A stretch of 64,000 bases of DNA from Pontibacter arcticus (GCF_003284895.1 NZ_QMDV01000003.1:312501-376500), one strand, 5' to 3'; shown: positions 40,429 through 50,427, counted from the first letter of the stretch. Notes: generated by a model not told the origin, from the letters alone. Translations and numbers: made by a program.

Positions 40429-41904
40429 TTATTCGGAATCTTTGTGCTGTTTAAATTTATTCCGGAAGATATAATAAACCGGAATCCCGAGCGAAACAAT
40501 GATGAGGCCCGGCCATGTAAACGCTGGTTTTTCGATGAGCAACACCACGCAGATACCGGAAGCCAGTACAATATAAAGGGCCGGTAAGATGGGGTAACCA
40601 AACGCTTTATACGGGCGTGGCAGATCCGGGCGCCTGATGCGAAGTACAAATACCCCGATAATAGTCAGGATATAAAACAGCATCACAGCAAAGATCACAT
40701 AGTCCAGCAGGTCGCCGTACTTACCTGAAATACAAAGTATACATGCCCAAATACACTGCATCCAGAGCGCAAAAGCTGGTACGCCACTTTTATTTAAGCT
40801 AGCCATTTTCGGGAAGAACAGGCCGTCTTTGGCAATGGCATAGTATACCCGCGCACCCGAAAGCACCGCGCCATTAATACAGCCAAACGTAGACACCATG
40901 ATCAGGATTGCGATGGCAATGGTTGCGCCCGGCCCACCGATAATTTCGGCAACGGCGGTGGCAACCCGGTCGTTCTCAGCGTTGGCAATGCCCAGTGCCA
41001 TACTTCCCGTAGCACTATCCAGGCCGTGTATCGGCAGCACCAGCAGGTAAACCAGGTTAATAAGCAGGTAAATAACTGTTACGAGCACTGTGCCCAAAAC
41101 CATACTTAATACAATGTTACGCTTTGGGTTAACAATTTCGTCGCCGGCAAAGCCGATGTTATTCCAGGCATCAGAAGAGAAAAGAGCGCCTACCATGGCC
41201 ATAGCCAGTGCTGAGATCAGCATCGTGCCGGTTGGTACAGCGGTTTCAGATCCGCTTGCTCCCCAGAAATCAGTGAAGTTGGCTTGCACAGCCGTGTCGT
41301 TTATCCCGAAAAGCAAGCCAAAGATGATCAGTCCGAAAAGCGCTATCAGCTTGGTACTTCCGAAGATGTTCTGAATCAGTTTGCCTTCTTTTACACCTCT
41401 TGAGTTTACATAGGTCAGGAAGATCGTGATAAATATAGCCAGTAGCTGTACGCTGGTAAATTCGAAGCTTCCGATGTTCAGTAACACATTACTTTCACTG
41501 AACCATGGAATAAGCACGCCAGTGAAACGGGCAAAAGCAACGCCAACAGCTGCAATAATCCCTGTCTGGATTACCAGGAAAAGTGTCCAGCCATACAGGA
41601 AAGCCACCATTTTGTTAAAAGCCTCTTTCAGGTATACATACTGGCCGCCCACTTTCGGAAACATAGAGGAGAGCTCGCCATAGCTGATCGCCCCGACAAT
41701 AGTGAGGAAGCCGGAAATGGCCCATACCAGCAGCATATAGCCCGGCGAAATGACCTGCCTCGAAATATCTGCAGTTACTATAAAAATACCCGACCCGATC
41801 ATACCGCCTGTCACGATCATGATGGCATCAAAAAGGTTTATTTCGCGCTTAAAGCCCGTTTTCTGATTTTCTACTGGGGTTTCCTGTTGATGTGTTGATT
41901 GCAT
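40429..41904 (-). CDS. APC-superfamily amino-acid permease
   Basis: The 491-residue protein has about 12 membrane segments and the APC family opening (INLFDAIMIVTGGMIGSGIFI, about 21-41), with the substrate-binding unwound helix TGGMIGSGIF. A hydrophilic N-terminus of about 20 residues and C-terminal KHKD-type tail are cytoplasmic. It resembles LAT-type or amino-acid/polyamine antiporters. It should import amino acids across the inner membrane, in keeping with the exported peptidases elsewhere in the window. It is single, with its own terminator. Confidence 0.92.
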   Translation of the reverse strand: MQSTHQQETPVENQKTGFKREINLFDAIMIVTGGMIGSGIFIVTADISRQVISPGYMLLVWAISGFLTIVGAISYGELSSMFPKVGGQYVYLKEAFNKMVAFLYGWTLFLVIQTGIIAAVGVAFARFTGVLIPWFSESNVLLNIGSFEFTSVQLLAIFITIFLTYVNSRGVKEGKLIQNIFGSTKLIALFGLIIFGLLFGINDTAVQANFTDFWGASGSETAVPTGTMLISALAMAMVGALFSSDAWNNIGFAGDEIVNPKRNIVLSMVLGTVLVTVIYLLINLVYLLVLPIHGLDSATGSMALGIANAENDRVATAVAEIIGGPGATIAIAILIMVSTFGCINGAVLSGARVYYAIAKDGLFFPKMASLNKSGVPAFALWMQCIWACILCISGKYGDLLDYVIFAVMLFYILTIIGVFVLRIRRPDLPRPYKAFGYPILPALYIVLASGICVVLLIEKPAFTWPGLIIVSLGIPVYYIFRNKFKQHKDSE

Positions 41905-42119
41905 ATACTAGTATTAGAGGCAGCTAATATAACTAAAAATACGGCTTTTACAGGTTTGCTGAGTTGCCATACTTTCGGATCGTAGCTATAATAAATTTTA
42001 AGTAGCTGAAACAGAGTGAAAAAGGAGGAGTTAGTCGAAAGCTGCCAGGCAGTTTGTCTTTAAACTCCGGCACTTTAACCTAAGATTACGGGTGTTGGTA
42101 TAATAAACTAAACAGTACC

Positions 42120-42150
42120 TTGTATTACAAAGTACTATAGTATATCTTTG
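42120..42150 (+). promoter_or_regulatory. Promoter of the 63-residue gene (TTG-N20-TAnnTTTG)
   Basis: TTG at 42120-42122, a 20-base spacer and TATCTTTG at 42143-42150. This is one of the best consensus matches in the window; it leaves a leader of about 33 bases before the ATG at 42190. Confidence 0.7.
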
Positions 42151-42189
42151 AATCATTAATCAGTCATAAACAACTAAAAAACTACTACT

Positions 42190-42381
42190 ATGAAAATCAT
42201 TGTTCTTTTATCCGCTTCATTATTAGGTTTTGGTATCGTTAGCAACGAATCAGTACAAGTTAAGCAACCTGCCGCTCCCCTACAGTATACTGATGTTAAA
42301 CTGGAAGAACCTATGCTGCACGTAACACTGGATACAGTGGAGATTGTAGCCAGCAAGCCTGTAATTGCTGCCAACTATTAA
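42190..42381 (+). CDS. Small exported protein (63 residues)
   Basis: The short protein has a signal-like N-terminus (MKIIVLLSASLLGFGIV) and a mature part of about 45 polar residues. There is no Cys and no recognised domain. A strong consensus promoter lies upstream, which makes expression likely despite the small size. The ATG is preceded by ACTACTACT and no clear Shine-Dalgarno. Function is unknown. The next gene is convergent, 36 bases away. Confidence 0.65.
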   Translation: MKIIVLLSASLLGFGIVSNESVQVKQPAAPLQYTDVKLEEPMLHVTLDTVEIVASKPVIAANY

Positions 42382-42417
42382 TACCACGCCCCGGCAGGCT
42401 TTCGGTAACTTATGGGG

Positions 42418-42867
42418 TTATAGCTCGCATTGCTCCAGCCACTTAACAGCAGTAGCCAGGTCAGTAAATTCTGCCAGTTGCAAGTGGGGGGCTGGCCTCG
42501 CTAAAAAGTCATGTTCCGAGAAATTCGTGATCATACTTTTAGAGTAGATGTGCGCCATACACCGGAGGCCTGCTGCCACTGCGGCAGGTACCCATTCAAA
42601 TTCGAGCCAGTCGTTTGCTTCCTGCCAGTCGCCGGTGCTTTCAGATTTATCGTTTAAAAGTTTGGAGCAGGGATATATCCTCTGGAAATGAAGAAAAGTT
42701 CTGGATGCCTTTACCACATCATCAGCCGTAATGTTACCGTACCATTTTGCCAGCGTATAATCGTTCTCCTGCTGAAGTGTAAAATACACGTCGCCCATCG
42801 CTGTTTTAAGCGCTACAGGTTCTTCTAAGAACTGCTTCAGATGCATGGATTGTTTTCTGCGAGCCAT
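42418..42867 (-). CDS. STAS/SpoIIAA-like domain protein
   Basis: The 149-residue soluble protein has an alpha/beta pattern of the SpoIIAA-like/STAS type: a strand pair (VYFTLQQENDYTLAKWYGNITADDVVKASRTFLHF) and a C-terminal helix (FTDLATAVKWLEQCEL). Family assignment is by overall pattern only. These domains often bind lipid or regulatory partners. An internal ATG eight codons in (MHLKQFLEE) is a possible start, since the first residues are very basic. It is single and convergent with the small exported-protein gene. Confidence 0.62.
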   Translation of the reverse strand: MARRKQSMHLKQFLEEPVALKTAMGDVYFTLQQENDYTLAKWYGNITADDVVKASRTFLHFQRIYPCSKLLNDKSESTGDWQEANDWLEFEWVPAAVAAGLRCMAHIYSKSMITNFSEHDFLARPAPHLQLAEFTDLATAVKWLEQCEL

Positions 42868-43023
42868 CTATAGCAATAGGTTAGCTGATATTTAGGAATA
42901 AATAACAAATTTTTCTTTTCATAATTATACGTTTGTGATTTAATTCAGTCCTTTATTCTGTATAATTGCTGTTTAAATTAATGTTAGTGGTTGAAGTATA
43001 AGCCCTGTAAGCTGCGACCATAA

Positions 43024-43054
43024 AAAAGCACAGACAAAGGCTGCCTGTGCTTTT
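43024..43054 (-). terminator. Intrinsic terminator of the M43 protease gene
   Basis: AAAAGCACAG / CTGTGCTTTT, a perfect 10-bp stem with an 11-base loop. The minus strand continues with a T6 run. Confidence 0.85.
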
Positions 43055-43075
43055 CCGGAAAAAATAACGCTTAGC

Positions 43076-45079
43076 TTACCGCACGATCAGTTTTTCAGTC
43101 AGTTTCTCTTTACCGTTCCGGATCATGATCAGGTACATGCCTTTGTTTAGGGTGCTCAGGTTCAGGGGATGCTCAATCGCTCCGGAAACATCATTCCAGG
43201 TTTTGCCTGCCACTTTTTTGCCTGTCATATCCACCACAGATAGTTCAACATCACTATTATCTGCTACTAGAAACTGCACCGTTGCTTCGCCGTTTTCGGT
43301 TGGGTTTGGATAAATCCGCACTCCTGCGCTTTTTCCTGGTGTTGTTCTGGCAGTGGCGGGTCTTGCGGTTAAGCTGGTTGCAATGTTAACGGTATAGTCT
43401 TCCACTTCGCCATAAGAGAAGGTTTCGCAGGAAGTCGGAGTTGCATTATACTTCATAGCCACACGCATTCTGGTTGCGCCCGTTAAAGCAGCAGCAGGTA
43501 CTGTAAACGACCCGCTGATCGGCGTTACCGTTGTTCTGGTTCTGCTATACACCTGCTCACCTGTATCCGTAAAGTCGCCATCCTGGTTATAATCTATCCA
43601 AACGGCATAACCTTCGCTATACTTGGTGCCTGCCCAACCCGGCGTTATGGTAATGGTGTTAGAGGTGCTTTTGGTAAGGGTAGTAGTCAGGTTTGTATAG
43701 TTGCCATAGCCATTGTTGTTACCCGAAGTGCTGCTGATAGCGCCTAACGTTACTTTCTGTATCCATTCGTCTGAGGTGCTGTTTCCTTTGGAGGCGCAGT
43801 AGGTTGCTGGGGTTGGGGTAGTGGTACCGCCGGTGGTTTTTACGGTAGCCGTAGCTGAGTAAGCCGAGCTGCCGGTACTGCAATTTGCGCTCACCTGATA
43901 CTCGTAGGTGGTGTTAAGTGCCAGGCCGGTTACGTTATAAGCATTGGTTGCGGACGTAAAATTAGACCAGGTAGTAGTGCCTTGTGCTCTTACCCGCATG
44001 CTGTAGGAAGTTGCACCTGAAACCGAACTCCAGTTAAGCGTGGCCGATGTGTTGGTAATAGCAGTAGCCGACAGGTTGGATGGCACCACGCAGGCAGTCT
44101 GTACAGGAGTTACCAGGGCCTCTCTAACGCCACCTGCTACAAATAAAGCACGCATTCTGTCTTTCTGACCAACCGAGAACATGTTCATACAGGCGTCATT
44201 GGTATAATCCATGTAGTTCATGAACATATCGCTGGAATTGTTGCAGGTTGGTTTCGGGAAAGTTGGGCAGCCGCCGTTCGATGTCTGCTGGGTGGGCGTA
44301 TCGGCAACATAATCGTTTCCGCAACTGGCATCGCCCCAGATGTGGCGCAGGTTTAAGTAGTGGCCCACTTCGTGCGTGGCAGTGCGACCTTTATCGAACG
44401 GAGCAGAAAGGTACCCGACTCTACCGAAATATTGCGGGCCCACCACAACACCATCGGTAGCGGCGCTGCCACCCGGAAACTGCGCGTAACCCAATATGCC
44501 GCCTCCAATGTTACAAACCCAGATGTTCAGGTATCGTTTTGTATCCCACGGGTCTGTGCCGCCAGCCGAAGCTTTCTTCATAGCATCGTTTGTTCCCCAG
44601 GATGTTTTGGTAGAAGATTTTCGGGTAATGCCGTTAGTGGGCGCGCCTGTTGGCGTAATGGTAGCCAGCTTAAACTGCAGCTTTACATCCGAAGCAAGGC
44701 CGGCAAACATAGAAGGCACATTGCCTGCATCTGCATTTAACTTCCGGAAATCCTCGTTCAGCACATCAATCTGAGACTGGATCTGGGCATCGCTGATGTT
44801 TTCCTGGGTAGTTCTGTAAAGTACGTGTACCACCACATTTATCGTGGCCACTTCATCTACACCAACGGCGCTGGCTATGTTACCGGCTCCGGAAGTGCGG
44901 GCGTTCCTGTAATTGGTGGTTTGCTGCTCGATCTGCTGCATCCGCAAGGCCATGGCCGGGTCCTCTTTTTTCAGCCTTTCGAGGGTTTCCATGGTGTGGC
45001 AGGTGCGTTGCTCCTGGGCAAAAGCCGAGGAGATGGCAAGTGTTAAGAATAACGTAACGCTGAGTAAATGTTTAAGCAT
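43076..45079 (-). CDS. Secreted M43-family zinc metalloprotease with FN3, GEVED and T9SS sorting domains
   Basis: From the ATG at 45077-45079 (signal peptide ending SSAFAQ) the product is about 667 residues. Domains in order are a prosegment, an M43 (pappalysin-like) catalytic domain with HEVGHYLNLRHIWGD (HExxHxxxxxH, about 234-248) and the Met-turn MFMNYMDYTND, a fibronectin type III domain (about 335-420), a GEVED domain (WIDYNQDGDFTDTGEQVY), and a type IX secretion C-terminal domain (VRIYPNPTENGEATVQFLV ... GMYLIMIRNGKEKLTEKLIVR). It is exported through the T9SS to the surface or medium, where it would cleave proteins. The TTG at 45088 is a less likely start. Confidence 0.94.
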   Translation of the reverse strand: MLKHLLSVTLFLTLAISSAFAQEQRTCHTMETLERLKKEDPAMALRMQQIEQQTTNYRNARTSGAGNIASAVGVDEVATINVVVHVLYRTTQENISDAQIQSQIDVLNEDFRKLNADAGNVPSMFAGLASDVKLQFKLATITPTGAPTNGITRKSSTKTSWGTNDAMKKASAGGTDPWDTKRYLNIWVCNIGGGILGYAQFPGGSAATDGVVVGPQYFGRVGYLSAPFDKGRTATHEVGHYLNLRHIWGDASCGNDYVADTPTQQTSNGGCPTFPKPTCNNSSDMFMNYMDYTNDACMNMFSVGQKDRMRALFVAGGVREALVTPVQTACVVPSNLSATAITNTSATLNWSSVSGATSYSMRVRAQGTTTWSNFTSATNAYNVTGLALNTTYEYQVSANCSTGSSAYSATATVKTTGGTTTPTPATYCASKGNSTSDEWIQKVTLGAISSTSGNNNGYGNYTNLTTTLTKSTSNTITITPGWAGTKYSEGYAVWIDYNQDGDFTDTGEQVYSRTRTTVTPISGSFTVPAAALTGATRMRVAMKYNATPTSCETFSYGEVEDYTVNIATSLTARPATARTTPGKSAGVRIYPNPTENGEATVQFLVADNSDVELSVVDMTGKKVAGKTWNDVSGAIEHPLNLSTLNKGMYLIMIRNGKEKLTEKLIVR

Positions 45080-45458
45080 GTGGTACAAGGTAAAAGGTTA
45101 GGAATAGGTTTGAGTAATGTGATTTTTGAATCACGGATTTGCTGTTTTTCCGGATGAAATTCAGCGCGGTTTTACCCACTTATTCCCAGGATTTTACCAT
45201 CTTCCACGGCAGTTGATACTGGTGTTTAACCATCAGTATGTCAATAAGATAGAAATGTTCAGGAAAGAATACATTCCAGTTTCAGAAGTATAAGCGGCCT
45301 GAACAGATGCGCAAAAGCAGCACATTTATACTTGCTTTCAGGAGTATTGATAAGCAGAAAGGAGAGAAGCTGGCAGCGGTTTTATACTTCAGCTAACAGA
45401 AAGGAAAGGCAAGTATAAACTGCTTTGGAAAACAGTTTATACTTGTACTGCTCATAAG
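45080..45458. other. Intergenic region rich in the dispersed motif
   Basis: About 380 bases without a gene. It contains five or more AAGTATAAA-type motifs in the last 170 bases, two of which form the hairpin at 45410-45445. It should hold the promoter of the M43 protease gene; none was identified. Confidence 0.5.
45410..45445. terminator. Hairpin built of two dispersed motifs
   Basis: CAAGTATAAACTG / CAGTTTATACTTG, a perfect 13-bp stem with a 10-base loop. It is AT-rich and has no GC block, so it is a weak terminator, yet it sits just after the minus-strand lipoprotein gene. Here the motif itself makes up the whole stem. Confidence 0.6.
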
Positions 45459-45848
45459 TTATTCGATCACACGTAAGGCTTTTGCCTGGGCCGTTACCGG
45501 GTCAGATTCCTGCACATCGCCAATAAACCAGGCTTCTATTTCGTGCCCTTCGCGCAGGTTTTCAATTTTCATGGGTTTGCCCGTAGCAGTTTCTATCAAC
45601 GTGTTCTGGTCGATCTTTATACTTGCGCGGGTATACTTTGCCTCTACACTGTCTAAAGGCGCGACCAGCAAGGTAGCAGACTCTTTGTTGTTTTTAGGTG
45701 AAGTGCGTTTAATGTTGGTCAGGTAGCCGTGCGCTTCCGGTATGGTATCGGGCATACGTTTGGGTTCTTCGCCACGGCAGCCCGCTGTAAGTATAGCCAC
45801 TGAAAACGCTAAAGTAGCTATCAGGCGCAAATCGTTTCTGTAGGTCAC
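45459..45848 (-). CDS. Putative lipoprotein (DUF3221-like?)
   Basis: The 129-residue protein starts at GTG (45846-45848) directly after the TAA of the upstream gene. It has a lipobox LTAGC (Cys about residue 24), then a small domain with TRASIKIDQNTLIE and NLREGHEIEAWFIGDVQESDPVTAQA that recalls the DUF3221/YobA beta fold. That resemblance is tentative. It is likely envelope-anchored. The TAA-GTG junction lies within an AAGTATAAG motif and means that the two genes are translationally coupled. Confidence 0.7.
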   Translation of the reverse strand: MTYRNDLRLIATLAFSVAILTAGCRGEEPKRMPDTIPEAHGYLTNIKRTSPKNNKESATLLVAPLDSVEAKYTRASIKIDQNTLIETATGKPMKIENLREGHEIEAWFIGDVQESDPVTAQAKALRVIE

Positions 45849-46514
45849 TTATACTTCGGTTATGGATCGGTTTAAAAAATCATTAAAAGGCTTTACTTGC
45901 CTGTAATACGGTAAAATCTGTTCAGTAAAATCGGGGCTCAGTACCTCCTCGTCCGTAAAATAATGCAGCACCTGGTACCCGGTATAACGCAGCAATGCTG
46001 CCTCGGGATGGGTTTTAGGGTAGCCTTTGGGCATTAATTTAAGTTGTTTGGTGCGGTGGCCTCCAAAGCTGGCAGCAAAATCGGGCGCATCCAGCAGTTG
46101 CTGCAGCTCGCCGTTGCTGTAATCAATCTCTTCCCGGATAAGCGCCAGTTGCTTGGACTTCGGTTCTCTGATGCCACCGCCCACCCTCGATCTGTTGCCT
46201 GGTTCCAGCACAAATACATAATTGGCGTAGGCCGAGTGCCGCCCGCCCGGCGACATACCTGCACCAAAATGCCCTTTATACGGTGCTTCTCCTTTTTTGG
46301 AGAAATCATTTTTATTGATTCTGAAAATACATTCCGGGACGGTAACCTGGTGCAGCAGCGGATCAAAACCCTGGATCTGGCTGAGCAGATGGTCTACTAA
46401 TTGAGCAAATTGTTCTTTAGCAGCTATATAAGACGGCCGGTTTGCATCCATCCACGCTTTGGAATTATGGCGTTGCAACTGCTCCAGAAAATGCATGATC
46501 ACCCGAATATCCAT
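45849..46514 (-). CDS. DUF2461 family protein
   Basis: The 221-residue cytoplasmic protein fits the DUF2461 family (about 220-230 residues): FLEQLQRHNSKAWMDANRPSY near the start, FRINKNDFSKKGEAPYKGHFGAGMSPGGRHS (about 63-94), and a C-terminal LRYTGYQVLHYFTDEEV block. The family's function is unknown. It is the first gene of a pair with the lipoprotein that follows without any gap. Confidence 0.88.
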   Translation of the reverse strand: MDIRVIMHFLEQLQRHNSKAWMDANRPSYIAAKEQFAQLVDHLLSQIQGFDPLLHQVTVPECIFRINKNDFSKKGEAPYKGHFGAGMSPGGRHSAYANYVFVLEPGNRSRVGGGIREPKSKQLALIREEIDYSNGELQQLLDAPDFAASFGGHRTKQLKLMPKGYPKTHPEAALLRYTGYQVLHYFTDEEVLSPDFTEQILPYYRQVKPFNDFLNRSITEV

Positions 46515-46629
46515 CTGTTACTTTATCCTGATTTAAAATAAAGTAAGCAATATAACAGAAGTGACTTCGGAAACAAGAAAAACAGATTTCTATACTTTCA
46601 GAAGTAACAGAGGAAAGAGAAGTATAAAC

Positions 46630-47325
46630 TTAGGCTACGCGCAGCACAGACTCATCCTGAAGTAAGGTGCGGATGGTTTCTTCTTCGTGGTAATAGCTCA
46701 GGAAATCGCCTTTCACGCAGGTAATGTGTTTAGGCTCATGCATCAGTACAAGTTTAAAACGCTTGCCAACCGTAATAAGGCCAATGCCCTGCTGCCTGCA
46801 AATGTTCTGCAAATGGCGTGCTAGCGAGTTGCAGCGAAAAGTTAGGCTACTGATCGACAGGCCCAGCCAGCGCTCGTTGGCAGGCGTGGCGCTTACTTCA
46901 GCCATCAGCTTCGAGATTCTATGGAAAAGGTATTTACGCTCTAAAAGGGAGTGAACAATAAAACCGGCAAAGGCAATGATAGGCGTAAGCCCGATCCCGA
47001 GCAGGCCCAGGCGCATTTCCCTGCATAAAAAAGCGGTACCCACCAGTAAAATAAGAAAGGTAAGCAATCGCCATTTGCTCAGGCCCCTTTTTTTGTGGCG
47101 GGTAAGCAGGAAAGACAGTTCGGAAGAAACGTTGGTGTTGATGGTGGCCACAAAAATATCGTCGCCGGAATCCTTATAAGAAAGTAAGCCGTCCGCTTTA
47201 CCGCCAAGCCAATGGTGCTGATTTTTTGCCAGGCGTAAATTCCGGGTTTTGTAACGGTTATAATAAAAAGAATGAAGATGTTCGAAGGCGAAGTCCTCAA
47301 TTTTACTTTCCTGTAAAGTAGCCAT
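46630..47325 (-). CDS. Hypothetical two-TM membrane protein
   Basis: The 231-residue protein has a soluble N-terminal region (about 1-85), two membrane segments in the middle (about 88-105 and 108-126), and a Cys/His-containing C-terminal soluble domain (CNSLARHLQNICRQQGIG). I do not recognise the family. Host-like codon use and an isolated position suggest an ordinary Cytophagales gene. The 110 bases downstream separate it from the DUF2461 gene. Confidence 0.62.
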   Translation of the reverse strand: MATLQESKIEDFAFEHLHSFYYNRYKTRNLRLAKNQHHWLGGKADGLLSYKDSGDDIFVATINTNVSSELSFLLTRHKKRGLSKWRLLTFLILLVGTAFLCREMRLGLLGIGLTPIIAFAGFIVHSLLERKYLFHRISKLMAEVSATPANERWLGLSISSLTFRCNSLARHLQNICRQQGIGLITVGKRFKLVLMHEPKHITCVKGDFLSYYHEEETIRTLLQDESVLRVA

Positions 47326-47774
47326 TTGTTAAGCTGTGCAAAGGAACAAGTTAAGCGTTGGCATAATGGCAGGAAATAAAAGTATAACAGCGTTAGCTTT
47401 AAGTTTCATAAAATGCCATTCGTTGCAGATCCGAAGAAGCAACCACACGAATGCCGATATAACAATACAATCTTAAAAGTTTACAAATATAGAATATGTA
47501 AAATATTATTACAATTTAATTATAAATTTATTTTAACTATATGTTGATGATAAGTTGTTTATACAAGTGTAGTTACAGGTTTTAAAGAATAGAAAAACAC
47601 CTTTTACCGCCATTTTTGTTCTGACGGTCTGCACCCGTTGTTTGTCTGAATGCAGCGGGTTTATAGTGCAAGAATGCGTGAAAGTTATTTTAAGCTGATG
47701 CAATTTTTATAGATTTACAGAAGGCATTACAGCAACCGGTCTGTAGGCTATCCAAAACTGATCAAAGTAAACCA
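47326..47774. other. AT-rich divergent intergenic region
   Basis: About 449 bases with no gene or strong hairpin. It is very AT-rich near 47480-47560. It should hold both the promoter of the membrane-protein gene and that of the LmbE-like gene. Confidence 0.5.
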
Positions 47775-50324
47775 ATGAGAAAGTATACTTTCCGCTTTTT
47801 TGTGCTGCTGCTTGTAGCGATTCTGCAACCCATAATGCAACAGGTTATAGCGCAAACGCCTAATAAACCATCATCTGCCCGGATTCTGCAGGACCTGAAA
47901 AAGCTGAATGTGCTGGGAACAGTGCTTTACATTGCAGCCCACCCGGATGATGAAAACACGCGCCTGATTGCCTACTTCGGTAACGAGCAGCATTACCGCA
48001 CCGGTTACTTATCGGTTACGCGGGGCGATGGCGGCCAGAATCTCATTGGTCCTGAAATACGCGAAGGCCTGGGCATTATCCGGACGCAGGAGTTGTTGCA
48101 GGCCCGCCGCATTGATGGCGGACACCAGTTCTTTACCCGCGCCAACGACTTCGGCTTTTCCAAAAATCCACAGGAAACATTTACCATCTGGGATAAAGAA
48201 CAGGTGCTGGCTGATATGGTCTGGGCAATCCGCAAGTTCAGGCCGGATGTGATGATCACGCGCTTTCCGCCAGATGAGCGGGCCGGACACGGACACCACA
48301 CGGCTTCGGCTATACTTGCCGAAGAAGCATTTGAAGCAGCCGGCAACCCGAAACGATTTCCGGAACAATTAAAATATGTGGAAGTATGGCAGCCAAAACG
48401 CTTGCTTTGGAACACAGGTGTATGGTCGTTTAAAAGCCCCGAAGAGTTCGAGAAGTATGGCAAGACCCTGACCAAAATTGAAGTAGGCGGCTATAATCCT
48501 ATCCTCGGAAAATCGTATGGCGAGGTGGCAGCCGAAAGCAGAAGCATGCACAAAAGCCAGGGCTTTGGCTCGACCGGCGCACGCGGCACTTCTATCGAGT
48601 ACCTGCAACATATCAAAGGCGAGAAAGCGGACCAAAATCTTTTTGAAGGCATCAACACCACCTGGAGCAAAGTAAAAGGCGGCGAGCAGGTACAAAGGCT
48701 CATCCAAAAAGCCATTGCTACTTATAACCCCTCAGAGCCTGCTGCTGTTGTAGCCACTTTGCTGGATGCCCGCAAAGCACTGGATAAGTTGCCAGCCAGC
48801 AATTGGAAAACTGTAAAGCTCCAGGAAATTGATAAGGTGATACAACATGCGATGGGTTTGTACTTAGAAGTTACGGCTTCTGATTTTGCTGCCACGCCCG
48901 GAGAGCCAGTAAAACTAAATGTGGAAGCCATCAACCGGTCTGCGGTGCCGGCCAAACTGCAAAGTATAAAGTATAGCTTCGCCTCCCAGGATTCTGCCAC
49001 CAACAAAGCGCTGTTGAATAACCAGCCACTCAAGTATAGTTTTACTACTACCATTCCTGCTACGATGCCGGCTTCGCAACCCTACTGGCTTCAGGAAAAA
49101 GGCACACTGGGCATGTTTGCCGTAGCCAGCCAGCAGAACGTGGGGCTTCCGGAAAACAAGCCGGCCGTGCAGGCAGAATTCATACTTCAGATTAGCGGCC
49201 AGAAGCTTAATATAACTGTGCCTGTTGTTTATAAAAGAACCGATCCGGTAGATGGCGAAGTATACCGCCCGTTTGTGGTAACGCCGCCGGTTTTTGTGGC
49301 TGCGAGCGAGCAGGTCTATATGTTTGCCACCCAGGAACCCAAGCCGGTGAATGTGCTGATCAAAGCCGGAAAAGAAAATGTAGCGGGCAATGTTGCGATT
49401 TCCTTACCGAAAGGCTGGCGCACCGAACCGGCTACCATTCCTTTTAATCTGAAAGCGAAAGGCGCGGAGCAGCAAGTACAATTCATGGTTTTTCCGCCGA
49501 AAGGCCAGCAGGAAGCTATTTTAAAAGTAATTGCCACAGTAGACGGTAAGACGTATGACAAAGGCATCAGCACCATCAGTTACGCGCACATCCCGGCCCA
49601 GACCACTTTTCCGGAGGCCACAGCCAAAGCAGTAAAACTTGACCTCGAAAAGAAAGGCGATAAGATTGGGTACATCATGGGGGCCGGCGACGAGATCCCG
49701 GTTTCGTTGCAGCAAATTGGCTATGAAGTTTCATTATTGAAAGATGCCGAAATCAACCCGAAAAGATTAAAGCAATTTGATGCCGTTATACTTGGCGTGC
49801 GGGCTTACAATACGGTGGATAGATTAAAGCATCACCAGCCTGCTTTAATGGAATACGTAAAAGAAGGCGGCAATTTGATTGTGCAGTACAATACCAACCA
49901 CGACCTGGTTACAAACGAAATTGCTCCGTATTCGCTTAAATTATCCCGCGACAGGGTAACAGTGGAAGATAGTGAAGTGCGCTTTATAAAGCCAAACCAT
50001 CCGGTATTAAATGCCCCGAACAAGATCACAAAGAAAGATTTTGAAGGCTGGGTGCAGGAGCGTGGTTTATACTTCCCGAACGAGTGGAGCCCTGAATTTG
50101 AAGCCATACTTTCGGCAAACGACCCGGGAGAGCCAGCGCGTAATGGGGGTTTACTGATAGCCAAGTATGGCAAAGGCAACTACATTTATACCGGTTATTC
50201 GTGGTTCAGGCAACTGCCGGCCGGCGTGCCTGGTGCTTACCGCCTGTTCGCGAATTTGATTTCGCTGGAGAAAAACAAAGAAAATGCCGGAACAGGCAGC
50301 GCCGAAAACTCAAGTATAAAATAA
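47775..50324 (+). CDS. Exported PIG-L/LmbE-like deacetylase, long form
   Basis: The 849-residue protein has a signal peptide (cleavage near VIAQ, residue 27) and an N-terminal PIG-L domain with YIAAHPDDENTR (about 52-63) and ERAGHGHHTASA (about 169-180), the zinc-binding Asp and His motifs. After this come beta-rich domains (about 360-620) and a C-terminal alpha/beta region resembling a ThuA/GATase-like domain (FDAVILGVRAYNTVDRLKHH, VKEGGNLIVQYNTNHD). It probably removes acetyl groups from N-acetyl sugars or related amides in the periplasm. A small membrane protein and a sodium symporter follow in the same direction. Confidence 0.87.
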   Translation: MRKYTFRFFVLLLVAILQPIMQQVIAQTPNKPSSARILQDLKKLNVLGTVLYIAAHPDDENTRLIAYFGNEQHYRTGYLSVTRGDGGQNLIGPEIREGLGIIRTQELLQARRIDGGHQFFTRANDFGFSKNPQETFTIWDKEQVLADMVWAIRKFRPDVMITRFPPDERAGHGHHTASAILAEEAFEAAGNPKRFPEQLKYVEVWQPKRLLWNTGVWSFKSPEEFEKYGKTLTKIEVGGYNPILGKSYGEVAAESRSMHKSQGFGSTGARGTSIEYLQHIKGEKADQNLFEGINTTWSKVKGGEQVQRLIQKAIATYNPSEPAAVVATLLDARKALDKLPASNWKTVKLQEIDKVIQHAMGLYLEVTASDFAATPGEPVKLNVEAINRSAVPAKLQSIKYSFASQDSATNKALLNNQPLKYSFTTTIPATMPASQPYWLQEKGTLGMFAVASQQNVGLPENKPAVQAEFILQISGQKLNITVPVVYKRTDPVDGEVYRPFVVTPPVFVAASEQVYMFATQEPKPVNVLIKAGKENVAGNVAISLPKGWRTEPATIPFNLKAKGAEQQVQFMVFPPKGQQEAILKVIATVDGKTYDKGISTISYAHIPAQTTFPEATAKAVKLDLEKKGDKIGYIMGAGDEIPVSLQQIGYEVSLLKDAEINPKRLKQFDAVILGVRAYNTVDRLKHHQPALMEYVKEGGNLIVQYNTNHDLVTNEIAPYSLKLSRDRVTVEDSEVRFIKPNHPVLNAPNKITKKDFEGWVQERGLYFPNEWSPEFEAILSANDPGEPARNGGLLIAKYGKGNYIYTGYSWFRQLPAGVPGAYRLFANLISLEKNKENAGTGSAENSSIK

Positions 50325-50427
50325 GACCTAACGTATTATGTATCGCGTAGCAAGTAGCACGACTGCAAAATAGACCGTGATATTTATCGTGATACCTGAT
50401 ACATGCTACGAAATACGTCACAAAACC

